The position numbers and the translations under genes were made by a program. A stretch of 64,000 nucleotides of DNA, taken from positions 63,487,389 to 63,551,388 of the forward strand of contig CM049315.1 of assembly GCA_026874595.1 (NCBI GenBank). The letters run 5' to 3'. This document shows positions 49,159 to 62,013 of this stretch, piece by piece. Position 1 is the first letter of the stretch; each line of letters starts with the position of its first letter. The notes under the pieces were generated by a model that saw only the letters and a program-made list of their open reading frames with translations, was not told the origin of the DNA and made no database searches. Source of the stretch: Sipunculus nudus. Its lineage: Eukaryota > Annelida > Sipuncula > Golfingiida > Sipunculidae.

Positions 49159-52100
49159 TTGCGTAATGCAAGATCGTGTTTGTGCAAATATTGCAGATTT
49201 AAATTGCAAAAGAATCAATTCAGCAGCTTTATTAGGCCATTTAGAACCAGATACCAACGTCTTTTTCGCCGAAATCAGCTCGGTTTTTGCGTAATACAAG
49301 ACCGTGTTTTGTGCAAAGATGACCGATTTAAACTGCGAAAGAAGCGTTTTAGAAGCTTCATCAGGCCATCAAAAACCAGTTAGTAACGTCGTTTTTGCTG
49401 AAATCAGCTCGATTTTTTGCGTAATACAAAATCGTGTGTTGTGCAAAGATGACCGATTTAAACTGCTAAAGAAGCGTTTTAGAAGCTTCATCAGGCCATT
49501 AAGAACCAGTTAGAAACGTCTTTTACGCCGAAATCAGCTCTTTTTTTCGTAATACAAGATCGTGATTTGTGCAGAAACGGCTGATTTAAACTGCGATAGA
49601 AGCGTTTTAATAGCTCCATTAGGCCATTTAGAAATTGGTAAAAACATCCATCTCGCCGAAATCAGCTAGGTTTTTGCCTAATTCAGGAACGTGTGTTGTG
49701 CAAAAATTACAGATTTCAATTGCAAAAGAAGCAATTCAGAAGCTTCATTAGGCCGTTTAGAATCAGATACAAACGTCTTTTACGACGAAATCAGCTCGGT
49801 TTTTTCCTAATACAAGATCGTGATTTGTGCAGAAACGGCTAATATAAACTGCGATAGAAGCGTTTAAATAGCTTCATTAGGCCATTTAGAAATTGTTAAA
49901 AACGTCGCTCTTGCTGAAATCAGATCGGTTTTCGCGTAGTACAAGATCGTGTCTTGTGCAATGATCACCGATTTAAACTGCGAAAGAAGCCTTTTAGAAG
50001 CTTCATCAGGCCATTAAGAACCAGTTAGAAACGTCGTTTTTGCTGAAATCAGCTCGATTTTTTTGCGTAATGCAAGATCGTGTTTGTGCAAATATTGCAG
50101 ATTTAAATTGTAAAAGAATCAATTCAGGAGCTTTATTAGACCATTTAGATCCAGATACCAACGTCTTTTTCGCCGAAATCAGCTCGTTTTTGCGTAATAC
50201 AAGACCGTGTTTTGTGCAAAGATGACCGATTTAAACTGCCAAGGAAGCCTTTTAGAAGCTTCATCAGGCCATTAAGAACCAGTTAGCAACGTCGTTTTTG
50301 CTGAAATCAGCTCGATTTTTTGCGTAATACAAAATCGTGTGTTGTGCAAAGATGACCGATTTAAACTGCTTAAGAAGCGTTTTAGAAGCTTCATCAGGCC
50401 ATTTAGAACCAGTTAGAAACGTCTTTTTCGCCGAAATCAGCTCGTTTTTGCGTAATACAAGACCGTGTTTTGTGCAAAGATGACCGATTTAAACTGCCAA
50501 GGAAGCCTTTTAGAAGCTTCATCAGGCCATTAAGAACCAGTTAGCAACGTCGTTTTTGCTGAAATCAGCTCGATTTTTTGCGTAATACAAAATCGTGTGT
50601 TGTGCAAAGATGACCGATTTAAACTGCTTAAGAAGCGTTTTAGAAGCTTCATCAGGCCATTGAGAACCAGTTAGAAACGTCTTTTACGCCGAAATCAGCT
50701 CTTTTTTTTCGTAATACAAGATCGTGATTTGTTCAGAAACGGCTGATTTAAACTGCGATAGAAGCGTTTTAATAGCTTCATTAGGCCATTTAGAAATTGG
50801 TAAAATCGTCGCTCTTGCTGAAATCAGATCGGTTTTTGCGTAATACAAGATCGTGTTTTGTGCAAAGATGACCGATTTAAACTGCTAAAGAAGCGTTTTA
50901 GAAGCTTCATCAGGCCACTAAGAACCAGTTAGAAACGTCTTTTACGCCGAAATCAGCTCGTTTTTTTCGTAATACAAGATCGTGATTTGTGCAGAAACGG
51001 CTGATTTAAACTGCAATAGAAGCGTTTTAATAGCTTAATTAGGCCATTTAGAAATTGGTAAAAACGTCGCTCTTGCTGAAATCAGATCGGATTTCGCTTA
51101 ATACAACATCGTGTTGTGCAAAATAGAAGATTAAAATTGCAAAAGAAGCAATTCAGAAGCTCCATTAGGCCATTTAGAACTGGGTACAAACATCGATCTC
51201 GCCGAAATCAGATAGGTTTTTGCCTAATTCAGGAACGTGTGTTGTGCAAAAATTACAGATTTAAATTGCAAAAGAAGCAATTCAGAAGCTCCATTAGGCC
51301 ATTTAGAACCAGGTACAAACATCGATCTCGCCGAAATCAGCTAGGTTTTTGCCTAATTCATGATCGTGTGTTGTGCAAAAATTGCAGATTTAAATTGCAA
51401 AAGAAGCAATTCAGAAGCTTCATTAGGCCGTTTAGAACCAGATACAAACATCTTTTACGCCGAAATCAGCTCGGTTTTTGCGTAATACAAAATCGTGTGT
51501 TGTGCAAAGATGACCGATTTAAACTGGGAAAGAAGCGATTCAATAGCTTCATTAGTCGACTTAAAACCCGTTACAACCGTCGTTTTCGCTGAAATAAGCT
51601 CGGTTTTTGCGTAGTACAAGATCGTGTGTTGGGCAAATATCACCGATTTAAACTGCGAGAGAAGAGATTCAATAGCTTCATAAGGCGACTTATAACCCGT
51701 TACAACCGTCGTTTTTGCCGAAATAAGCTCGGTTTTTGCGTAGTACAAGATCGTGTGTTGGGCAAATATCACCGATTAAAACTGCTAAATAAGCATTTTA
51801 GAAACTTCATCAGACCATTAAGAACCAGTTAGAAACGGCGTTTTTGCTGAAATCAGCTCGATTTTTTAGCGTAATATAAGATCGTGTTTGTGCAAAAATG
51901 ACCGATTTAAACTGCAAAAGAAGAGTTGAAGAAGCTTCAATAGGCCACTTCAAACCAGTTACTAAGATCTTTTTTGCCGAAATCGACTCGGTTTTTGCGT
52001 TATAATAGATCATGATCCGTGCAAAAATGGTCAGTTTAAACTGCGAAAGAAGCGTTTCAGAAACTTCATTAGGCGACTTAAATCCCGTTATAATCGTCGT

Positions 52101-52167
52101 TTTCGTCGCAATCAGCTCGATTTTTTTGCGTAATGCAAGATCGTGTTTGTGCAAATATTGCAGATTT
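49159..52167 (+). repeat. Satellite block repeated at 7.78 kb, copy 2
   Basis: Partner of 41383-44390. Its right part (from 51116) is duplicated again at 52662, offset 1546 bp, which is twelve monomers. Confidence 0.82.
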
Positions 52168-52661
52168 AAATTGTAAAAGAATCAATTCAGGAGCTTTATT
52201 AGACCATTTAGATCCAGATACCAACGTCTTTTTCGCCGAAATCAGCTCGTTTTTGCGTAATACAAGACCGTGTTTTGTGCAAAGATGACCGATTTAAACT
52301 GCCAAGGAAGCCTTTTAGAAGCTTCATCAGGCCATTAAAAACCAGTTAGCAACGCGTTTTTGCTGAAATCAGCTCGATTTTTTGCGTAATACAAAATCGT
52401 GTGTTGTGCAAAGATGACCGATTTAAACTGCTTAAGAAGCGTTTTAGAAGCTTCATCAGGCCATTGAGAACCAGTTAGAAACGTCTTTTACGCCGAAATC
52501 AGCTCGTTTTTTTCGTAATACAAGATCGTGATTTGTGCAGAAACGGCTGATTTAAACTGCAATAGAAGCGTTTTAATAGCTTCATTAGGCCATTTAGAAA
52601 TTGGTAAAAACGTCGCTCTTGCTGAAATCAGATCGGTTTTCGCTTAATACAACATCGTGTT
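51116..52661 (+). repeat. 1546-bp (12-monomer) tandem repeat, unit 1
   Basis: Repeats from 52662 at exactly 1546 bp. It includes the A-B'' pairs, the F dimer, the D run with GAGTTGAAGAAGC, and the CAACGCGTTTTTGC one-base-shortened boundary (about 52352 and 53899). Confidence 0.85.
51591..51848 (+). repeat. Monomer subtype F dimer, fourth locus
   Basis: Copy of 43814-44071 at offset 7777. Confidence 0.87.
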
Positions 52662-54041
52662 GTGCAAAATAGAAGATTAAAATTGCAAAAGAAGCAATTC
52701 AGAAGCTCCATTAGGCCATTTAGAACCGGGTACAAACATCGATCTCGCCGAAATCAGATAGGTTTTTGCCTAATTCAGGAACGTGTGTTGTGCAAAAATT
52801 ACAGATTTAAATTGCAAAAGAAGCAATTCAGAAGCTCCATTAGGCCATTTAGAACCAGGTACAAACATCGATCTCGCCGAAATCAGCTAGGTTTTTGCCT
52901 AATTCATGATCGTGTGTTGTGCAAAAATTGCAGATTTAAATTGCAAAAGAAGCAATTCAGAAGCTTCATTAGGCCGTTTAGAACCAGATACAAACATCTT
53001 TTACGCCGAAATCAGCTCGGTTTTTGCGTAATACAAAATCGTGTGTTGTGCAAAGATGACCGATTTAAACTGGGAAAGAAGCGATTCAATAGCTTCATTA
53101 GTCGACTTAAAACCCGTTACAACCGTCGTTTTCGCTGAAATAAGCTCGGTTTTTGCGTAGTACAAGATCGTGTGTTGGGCAAATATCACCGATTTAAACT
53201 GCGAGAGAAGAGATTCAATAGCTTCATAAGGCGACTTATAACCCGTTACAACCGTCGTTTTTGCCGAAATAAGCTCGGTTTTTGCGTAGTACAAGATCGT
53301 GTGTTGGGCAAATATCACCGATTAAAACTGCTAAATAAGCATTTTAGAAACTTCATCAGACCATTAAGAACCAGTTAGAAACGGCGTTTTTGCTGAAATC
53401 AGCTCGATTTTTTTAGCGTAATATAAGATCGTGTTTGTGCAAAAATGACCGATTTAAACTGCAAAAGAAGAGTTGAAGAAGCTTCAATAGGCCACTTCAA
53501 ACCAGTTACTAAGATCTTTTTTGCCGAAATCGACTCGGTTTTTGCGTTATAATAGATCATGATCCGTGCAAAAATGGTCAGTTTAAACTGCGAAAGAAGC
53601 GTTTCAGAAACTTCATTAGGCGACTTAAATCCCGTTACAATCGTCGTTTTCGTCGCAATCAGCTCGATTTTTTTGCGTAATGCAAGATCGTGTTTGTGCA
53701 AATATTGCAGATTTAAATTGTAAAAGAATCAATTCAGGAGCTTTATTAGACCATTTAGATCCAGATACCAACGTCTTTTTCGCCGAAATCAGCTCGTTTT
53801 TGCGTAATACAAGACCGTGTTTTGTGCAAAGATGACCGATTTAAACTGCCAAGGAAGCCTTTTAGAAGCTTCATCAGGCCATTAAAAACCAGTTAGCAAC
53901 GCGTTTTTGCTGAAATCAGCTCGATTTTTTGCGTAATACAAAATCGTGTGTTGTGCAAAGATGACCGATTTAAACTGCTTAAGAAGCGTTTAAGAAGCTT
54001 CACCAGGCCATTGAGAACCAGTTATAAACGTCTTTTACGCC
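52662..54041 (+). repeat. 1546-bp tandem repeat, unit 2 (partial)
   Basis: Follows unit 1 and also aligns with 43339 onward at offset 9323. It ends at the chimeric G/A monomer at 54042. Confidence 0.82.
53137..53394 (+). repeat. Monomer subtype F dimer, fifth locus
   Basis: Copy of 51591-51848 at offset 1546. No F monomer is seen before about 30.7 kb or after about 53.4 kb. Confidence 0.87.
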
Positions 54042-54170
54042 GAAATCAGCTCGTTTTTTTCGTAATACAAGATCGTGATTTGTGCAGAAACGGCTGATTA
54101 AAATTGCAAAAGAAGCAATTCAGAAGCTCCATTAGGCCATTTAGAACCGGGTACAAACATCGATCTCGCC
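54042..54170 (+). repeat. Chimeric monomer G/A, copy 2
   Basis: Same junction as 44590-44718 at offset 9452. Confidence 0.85.
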
Positions 54171-55536
54171 GAAATCAGCTAGGTTTTTGGCTAATTCAGG
54201 AACGTGTGTTGTGCAAAAATTACAGATTTCAATTGCAAAAGAAGCAATTCAGAAGCTTCATTAGGCCGTTTAGAACCAGTTACAAAAGTCGTTTTTGCCG
54301 AAATCAGCGCGATTTTCGCGTTATACAAGATCGTACGTTGTGAATAAATGGCCGATTTGAACTGCGAAAGAAGCGTTTTAATAGCTTCATCAGGCCATTT
54401 AGAAATTGTTAAAAACGTCGCTTTTGCTGAAATCAGATCGGTTTTCGAGTAGTACAAGATCGTGTTGTGCAAAATAGAAGATTAAAATTGCAAAAGAAGC
54501 AATTCAGAAGCTCCATTAGGCCATTTAGAACCGGGTACAAACATCGATCTCGCCGAAATCAGCTAGGTTTTTGGCTTATTCATGATCGTGTGTTGTGCAA
54601 AAATTGCAGATTTAAATTGCAAAAGAAGCAATTCAGAAGCTTCATTAGGCCGTTTAGAACCAGATACAAACATCTTTTACGCCGAAATCAGCTCGGTTTT
54701 TGCGTAATACAAAATCGTGTTTTGTGCAAAGATGACTGATTTAAACTGCAAAAGAAGCAATTAAGAAGCTTTATCAGGCCATTAAGAATCAGTTAGGAAC
54801 GTCGTTTTTGCTGAAATCAGCTCGGTTTTTTTTGCGTAATATAAGATCGTGTGTTGTGCAAAGATGATCGATTTAAACTGCAAAAGAAGCGTTTGAGAAA
54901 CTTCATTAGGCCATTTAGAACCAGTTACAAATGTCGTTTTTTGGCCGAAATCAGCTCGGATTTTGCGTAGTATAGGATTCTGTTTTGTGCAAAATGGCCG
55001 ATTTAAACTGCGAAAGAAGCGTTTTAGAAGCTTCATTTGTCCATTTACAACCAGTTACAAAAGTCGTTTTTGCCGAAATCAGCGCGATTTTCGCGTTATA
55101 CAAGATCGTACGTTGTGAATAAATGGCCGATTTGAACTGCGAAAGAAGCGTTTTAATAGCTTCATCAGGCCATTTAGAACAAGTTACGAACGTCGTTTTT
55201 CCCGAAATCAGCTCGGTGTTCGCTTTATACAAGATCGTGTCTTGTGCAATGATCACCGATTTAAACTGCGAAGGAAGCCTTTTAGAAGCTTCATTAGGCC
55301 ATTAAGAACCAGTTAGAAACGTCGTTATTGCTGAAATCAGCTCGATTTTTTTGCGTAATGCAAGATCGTGTTTCTGCAAATATTGCAATTTAAATTGCAA
55401 AAGAATCAATTCAGGAGCTTTATTAGGCCATTTAGAACCAGATACCAACGTCTTTTTCGCCGAAATCAGCTCGATTTTTTGCGTAATACAAAATCGTGTG
55501 TTGTGCAAAGATGACCGATTTAAACTGCTTAAGAAG

Positions 55537-55547
55537 CGTTTTAGAAG
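55537..55547. repeat. Left target-site duplication, element copy 2
   Basis: CGTTTTAGAAG, the same bases in the same satellite context as 46087-46097. Confidence 0.82.
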
Positions 55548-55550
55548 GTA

Positions 55551-55729
55551 ACAGGAACTCTCGGCCCCAGAGACACTCGTCCCAGAGACACTCGGCCCCA
55601 GCGACTCTCGGCCCCAGAGACACTCGGCCCCTGAGACGCTCGGCCCTAGAGACACTCGGCCCCTAGTCAGCAGGACCCAGCGACACTCGGCCCCGTCCGG
55701 TCGCCGCCCCCAGAGACACTCGGCCCAGG
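55551..55729 (+). repeat. Left terminal inverted repeat, copy 2
   Basis: Same 179-bp, 16-bp-subrepeat structure as 46101-46279. At the position where copy 1 has CAGAAACAC this copy reads CAGAGACAC, which matches the right TIR. Confidence 0.9.
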
Positions 55730-57449
55730 AGTCTAGCCTCGGGAAACCCCTCAGAAAACCTTCCCGTAGTTATCCCTTCCGGGCCAGAGGTCTGATACTA
55801 GCTTACCGTCTTATACTAGCTTAGAAAAACCCCTCAGAAAACAACCTTCCCGTAGATATACTGAGTCGGACGTCGGAGAATGGAAGCCCGTTCTTTTACC
55901 GTCTTAGGTTCATTAGGGAAGGGTTTAATGAGTCAAAACAAAAACGAGAGAAAGTGAAAGTAAAACGTATTTATTAATTGAAAATAGTGTTTAATGTTAA
56001 ATATGTAGTTCCTGATTATGATATTAGCCAATATATACACAAACCGAAATAGAAAACGTTCCAAATATCACAGTATGAATGAAGTATATGAAAGTGACCC
56101 GTAAAGTCACCAAATTACAAATTAAAGAGTAGGCTTATATACAAGTATGTCAATTTACACACATATATAAAACAAATCAAAGTAGAAAGTGTTTTCTACT
56201 TCGTGTTTTCTACTTCTAATTTCTAACTAATGTTAACTAACGTTAATGTTCTAACTAATGACAGAGCGTACATAAAGAAGCAAGAATACACACACAATGC
56301 CAAAATCTTAAAGAAACGGTAAATTATGACTACTTCCACATATACACATCAAATATCGTTGATGTTTTAACTAATGACAGAGCGTACGTAAAAAGCAATG
56401 GTATAAGAACTCTTCTCTAATGGGATTGATATGTATACAAAATTCATATATATATATACAAAGCCAAAATCATAAAGAAACTGTAATTTACGACTATTAG
56501 GAACGGTAATTTATGACTATTTCCACATATATACATAAAAGATATGAAGTATTCCAAAGGCCATAGAGCCTGCATCAAGCACACATCAAAGTTCCACTGT
56601 GTACGCTACATTTCAAACTCTGGTTTGTGAATGACTTCTTGGTTAGTTGATTATGGATATGCTCAATCAGGGGTTTACCGAACTTACTATGCAATCAAAG
56701 GTTATTGTTATGACGGCAGTAATCACAGCCAACAAGATCACAAAGACGGCAATTAGACTTCGATCAATACCGAGACAAACGGATAAATACCGAGGTAAAT
56801 TTAACGGTGACAATTTCTCATTTTATATCAGTTATTTCTTGATTCATTTATATAAATACTACAGCGTATTATAAAAAAGAAATATTATATTTGGCTCCTT
56901 CAACGTTTATTGCATCCATTTATTTGGCGTGACCACCACAGGATAATGGTTCAGCACCTTTTATTTAACAATCTATAATTTTTTTATAAGTCATATACAA
57001 AGATAATTTTATGATATCTGGGCTACACGAAGATATATGTTTCACGAGAAAGGACGGTCCGTGCCGAGGCCTGGCCCCAATATTTTTGGGGGGTAAGTTA
57101 ATGCGGCCTTCAGGAAACAGTTGAAATGAACGAACACATAAGCTTACGAAAACTAATAATTTAAGAGGAGACATAACACCTGGCCATGTATTTTCTATTG
57201 TGTGTAAAATACATATAATTTGTGGAATATGATAAAAAATCATATGGATTATTATACAGATATTGTTTCAAAAATAAGCATGGTTTTAATTTTTATAATC
57301 ACCAATATATATATATATTGTATGTGCTATATTTGTTTTTTATGGAAAATTTAACTTTAATTTCTTCGTGGCGTTCAATATCCAGAAGAGATAACTACGA
57401 GCAGGTTGTTTTCTGAGGGGTTTCGCGAGGCCAGTATCGGACCCGATGC

Positions 57450-57628
57450 ACTGGGCCGAGTGTCTCTGGGGGCGGCGACCGGACGGGGCCGAGTGTCGCT
57501 GGGTCCTGCTGACTAGGGGCCGAGTGTCTCTGGGGCCGAGCGTCTCAGGGGCCGAGTGTCTCTGGGGCCGAGAGTCGCTGGGGCCGAGTGTCTCTGGGAC
57601 GAGTGTCTCTTGGGCCGAGAGTTCCTGT
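57450..57628 (-). repeat. Right terminal inverted repeat, copy 2
   Basis: Inverted partner of 55551-55729. Its innermost base differs (GCACTGGG here, GCCCTGGG in copy 1). Confidence 0.9.
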
Positions 57629-57631
57629 ATT

Positions 57632-57642
57632 CGTTTTAGAAG
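57632..57642. repeat. Right target-site duplication, element copy 2
   Basis: CGTTTTAGAAG followed by CTTCATCAGG, as at 48181. Confidence 0.82.
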
Positions 57643-58832
57643 CTTCATCAGGCCATTAAGAACCAGTTAGAAACGTCTTTTACGCCGAAATCAGCTCGTT
57701 TTTTCGTAATACAAGATCGTGATTTGTGCAGAAACGGCTGATTTAAACTGCGATAGAAGCGGTTTAATAGCTTCATTAGGCCATTTAGAAATTGGTAAAA
57801 ACGTCGCTCTTGCTGAAATCAGATCGGTTTTTGCGTAATACAAGATCGTGTTTTGTGCAAAGATGACCGATTTAAACTGCGAAAGAAGCGTTTTAGAAGC
57901 TTCATCAGGCCATTAAGAACCAGTTAGCAACGTCGTTTTTGCCCGAAATCAGCTCGGTTTTTTTTTTTGCGTAATACAAAATTGTCTGTTGTGCAAAGAT
58001 GACCGATTTAAACTGCTAAGGAAGCGTTTTAGCAGATTCATCAGGCAATTAAGAAGTTAGAAACGTCGTTTTTGCTAAAATCAGCTCGATTTTTTAGTGT
58101 AATATAAGATCGTGTTTGTGCAAAGATGACCAATTTAAACTGCAAAAGAAGAGTTTAAGAAGGTTCAATAGGCCACTTAAAACCAGTTACAAAGATCTTT
58201 TTTGCCGAAATCGACTCGGTTTTTGCGTTATAATAGATCATGATCCGTGCAAAACTGGCCAGTTTAAACTGCGAAAGAAGCGTTTCAGAAACTTCATTAG
58301 GCGACTTAAAACCCGTTACAATCGTCGTTTTCGTCGCAATCAGCTCGGTTTTCGCGTAGTACAAGATCGTGTGTTGTGCAAAAATGGCCGTTTAAATTGC
58401 AAATGAAGCATTTTAATAGCTTCATCAGGCCATTTAAAACAAGTTACAAACGTCGTTTTTGCCGAAATCAGCTCGGTTTTCGCTTTAAACAAGATCGTGT
58501 CTTGTGCAATGATCACCGATTTAAACTGTGAAAGAAGCGTTTTAGAAGCTTCATCAGGCCATTAAGAACCAGTTAGAAACGTCGTTTTTGCTGAAATCAG
58601 CTCGATTTTTTTGCGTAATGCAAGATCGTGTTTGTGCAAATATTGCAGATTTAAATTGCAAAAGAATCAATTCAGCAGCTTTATTAGGCCATTTAGAACC
58701 AGATACCAACGTCTTTTTCGCCGAAATCAGCTCGGTTTTTGCGTAATACAAGACCGTGTTTTGTGCAAAGATGACCGATTTAAACTGCGAAAGAAGCGTT
58801 TTAGAAGCTTCATCAGGCCATTAAGAACCAGT

Positions 58833-59394
58833 TAGCAACGTCGTTTTTGCTGAAAACAGCTCGGTTTTTTTTTGCGTAATACAAAATCGTGATTTGTGCA
58901 GAAACGGCTGAATTAAACTGCGATAGAAGCGTTTTAATAGCTTCATTAGGCCATTTAGAAATTGGTAAAAACGTCGCTCTTGCTGAAATCAGATCGGTTT
59001 TCGCGTAATACAACATCGTGTTGTGCAAAATAGAACATTAAAATTGCAAAAGAAGCAATTCAGAAGCTCAATTAGGCCATTTAGAACCGGGTACAAACAT
59101 CGATATCGCCGAAATCAGCTAGGTTTTTGCCTAATTCATGATCGTGTGTTGTGCAAAAATTGCAGATTTAAATTGCAAAAGAAGCAATTCAGAAGCTTTA
59201 TTAGGCCGTTTAGAACCAGATACAAACGTCTTTTACGCCGAAATCAGCTCGGTTTTGGGCTAATTCAGGAACGTGTGTTGTGCAAAAATTACAGATTTCA
59301 ATTGCAAAAGAAGCAATTCAGGAGCTTTATTAGGCCATTTAGAACCAGATACCAACGTCTTTTACGCCGAAATCAGCTCGGTTTTTGCGTAATA
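58833..59394 (+). repeat. Transition zone between satellite blocks
   Basis: Right of the 9.45-kb duplication the array reads G, then A and B monomers with private changes (CGATATCGCC at about 59102, GAAGCTCAATTAGG at about 59065). At about 59253 a B' start (GGGCTAATTCAGGAACG) continues into an AATTCAGGAGCTTTATTAGG end, another chimera. No gene is seen. Confidence 0.72.
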
Positions 59395-62013
59395 CAAGAT
59401 CGTGTTGTGCAAAATAGAAGATTAAAATTGCAAAAGAAGCAATTCAGAAGCTCCATTAGGCCATTTAGAACCGGGTACAAACATCGATCTCGCCGAAATC
59501 AGCTGGGTTTTTGCCTAATTCATGATCGTGTGTTGTGCAAAAATTGCAGATTTAAATTGCAAAAGAAGCAATTCAGAAGCTTCATTAGGCCGTTTATAAC
59601 CAGATACAAACATCTTTTACGCCGAAATCAGCTCGGTTTTTAGCGTAATACAAGATCGTGTTTTGTGCAAAGATGACCGATTTAAACTGCAAAAGAAGCG
59701 TTTAAGAAGCTTTATCAGGCCATTAAGAATCAGTTAGGAACGTCGTTTTTGCTGAAATCAACTCGGTTTTTTTTTGCGTAATATAAGATCGTGTGTTGTG
59801 CAAAGATGATGATTTAAACTGCAAAAGAAGCGTTTGAGAAACTTTATTAGGCCATTTAGAACCAGTTACAAATGTCGTTTTTTTGCCGAAATCAGCTCGG
59901 TTTTTGCGTAATATAGGATCCTATTTTGCGCAAAATGGCCGATTTAAACTGCGATAGAAGCGTTTTTATAGCTTCATTAGGCCATTTTGAAATTGGTAAA
60001 AACATCGCTCTTGCGGAAATAAAATCGGTTTTTGCGTAATACAACATCGTGTTGTGCAAAATAGAAGATTAAAATTGCAAAAGAAGCAATTCAGAAGCTC
60101 CATTAGGCCATTTAGAACCGGGTACAAATATCGATCTCGCCGAAATCAGCTAGGATTTTGGCTATTTCAGGAACGTGTGTTGTGCAAAAATTACAGATTT
60201 CAATTGCAAAAGAAGCAATTCAGAAGCTTCATTAGGCCGTTTAGAATCAGATACAAAAGTCTTTTACGACGAAATCAGCTCGGTTTTTTCGTAATACAAG
60301 ATCGTGATTTGTGCAGAAACTGCTGATATAAACTGCGATAGAAGCGTTTAAATAGCTTCATTAGGCCATTTAGAAATTGTTAAAAACGTCGCTTTTGCTG
60401 AAATCAGATCGGTTTGCGCGTAGTACAAGATCGTGTTGTGCAAAATAGAAGATTAAAATTGCAAAAGAAGCAATTCAGAAGCTCCATTAGGCCATTTAGA
60501 ACCGGGTACAAACATCGATCTCGCCGAAATCAGCTAGGTTTTTGCCTAATTCATGATCGTGTGTTGTGCAAAAATTGCAGATTTAAATTGCAAAAGAAGC
60601 AATTCAGAAGCTTCATTAGGCCGTTCAGAACCAGATACAAACATTTTTTACGCCGAAATCAGCTCGGTTTTTGCGTAATACAAGATCGTGTTTATAAAGA
60701 TGACCGATTTAAACTGCAAAAGAAGCGTTTAAGAAGCTTCCTCAGGCCATTAAGAACCAGTTAGAAACGTCGTTTTTGCTGAAATCAGCTCGATTTTTTT
60801 GCGTAATGCAAGATCGTGTTTGTGCAAATATTGCAGATTTAAATTGCAAAAGAATCAATTCAGGAGCTTTATTAGGCCATTTAGAACCAGATACCAACGT
60901 CTTTTTCGCCGAAATCAGCTCGGTTTTTGCGTAATACAAGACCGTGTTTTGTGCAAAGATGACCGATTTCAACTGCCAAGGAAGCGTTTTAGAAGCTTCA
61001 TCAGGCCACTAAGAACCAGTTAGAAACGTCTTTTACGCCGAAATCAGCTCGTTTTTTTCGTAATACAAGATCGTGATTTGTGCAGAAACGGCTGATTTAA
61101 ACTGCGATAGAAGCGTTTTATTAGCTTCATTAGGCCATTTAGAAATTGGTAAAAACGTCGCTCTTGCTGAAATCAGATCGGTTTTTGGGTAATACAACAT
61201 CGTGTTGTGCAAAATAGAACATTAAAATTGCAAAAGAAGCAATTCAGAAGCTCCATTAGGCCATTTGGAATCGGGTACAAACATCGATCTCGCCGAAATC
61301 AGAAAGGTTTTAGCCTTATTCATGATCGTGTGTTGTGCAAAAATTGCAGATTTAAATTGCAAAAGAAGCAATTCAGAAACTTTATTAGGCCGTTTAGAAC
61401 CAGATACAAACGTCTTTTACGCCGAAATCAGCTCGGTTTTTGCGTAATACAAGATCGTGTTTTGTGCAAAGATGACCGATTTAAACTGCGAAAGAAGCGT
61501 TTTAGAAGCTTCATCAGGCCATTAAGAACCAGTTAGCAACGTCGTTTTTGCTGAAATCAGCTCGGTTTTTTTTTTGCGTAATTCAAAATCGTCTGTGGTG
61601 CAAAGATGACCGATTTAAACTGCTAAAGAAGCGTTTTAGAAGCTTCATCAGGCAATTAAGAAGTTAGAAACGTCGTTTTTGCTAAAATCAGCTCGATTTT
61701 TTAGCGTAATATAAGATGGTGTTTGTGCAAAGATGACCGATTTAAACTGCAAAAGAAGAGTTTAAGAAGCTTCAATAGGCCACTTAAAACCAGTTACAAA
61801 GATCTTTTTTGTCGAAATCGACTCGGTTTTTGCGTTATAATAGATCATGATCCGTGCAAAAATGGCCAGTTTAAAATGCGAAAGAAGCGTTTCAGAAATT
61901 TCATTAGGCGACTTAAAACCCGTTACAATCGTCGTTTTCGTCGCAATCAGCTCGGTTTTCGCGTACTACAAGATCGTGTGTTGTGCAAAAATGGCCGTTT
62001 TAATTGCAAATGA
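59395..62013 (+). repeat. Satellite block shared with 38.0-41.2 kb, copy 2
   Basis: Lacks 518 bp (four monomers) that copy 1 has at about 39390-39905. The junction is inside AAGAAGCTTC at about 60731-60740. Most rare variants on both sides are shared with copy 1. Confidence 0.82.

Larger units (their letters stand above)
43339..49380 (+). repeat. 9.45-kb duplication, copy 1 (contains element copy 1)
   Basis: Aligns with 52662-58832. The offset is 9323 up to about 44480, then 9451-9452, because copy 1 lacks one 128-bp monomer present at about 53830-53960. The element and both satellite flanks lie inside the aligned block. Confidence 0.88.
48181..55547 (+). repeat. Satellite array, middle segment
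   Basis: The same ~129-bp monomers resume exactly where the left segment was broken, at CGTTTTAGAAGCTTC. This segment holds the D, E, F and G monomer subtypes and a 12-monomer duplication of 1546 bp (51116 onward and 52662 onward). It ends at the second element copy. No genes are seen. Confidence 0.96.
55548..57631. mobile_element. Foldback-like TIR element, copy 2 (2084 bp)
   Basis: Nearly identical to copy 1. By eye I find about five substitutions (for example at 46122, GGAAGTCGG versus GGACGTCGG, TTGATAATAG versus TTGAAAATAG, ATTTTTTC versus ATTGTTTC, GATGCCCTGG versus GATGCACTGG) and one inserted A (CCCGTGATAT versus CCCGTAGATAT). It has the same insertion point, the same 11-bp duplication and the same satellite flanks, so it arose by duplication of the locus, not by transposition. 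The interior 55850-57390 likewise lacks a recognisable gene. Confidence 0.85.
52662..58832 (+). repeat. 9.45-kb duplication, copy 2 (contains element copy 2)
   Basis: Partner of 43339-49380. Similarity continues past the element to about 58832, then the array changes type. Confidence 0.88.

Noticed and set aside
46087-57642. Two independent insertions of the element into the satellite
   Set aside because: Both copies have the same insertion base, the same flanks for kilobases and a constant 9451-9452 bp spacing; one insertion followed by duplication explains everything.
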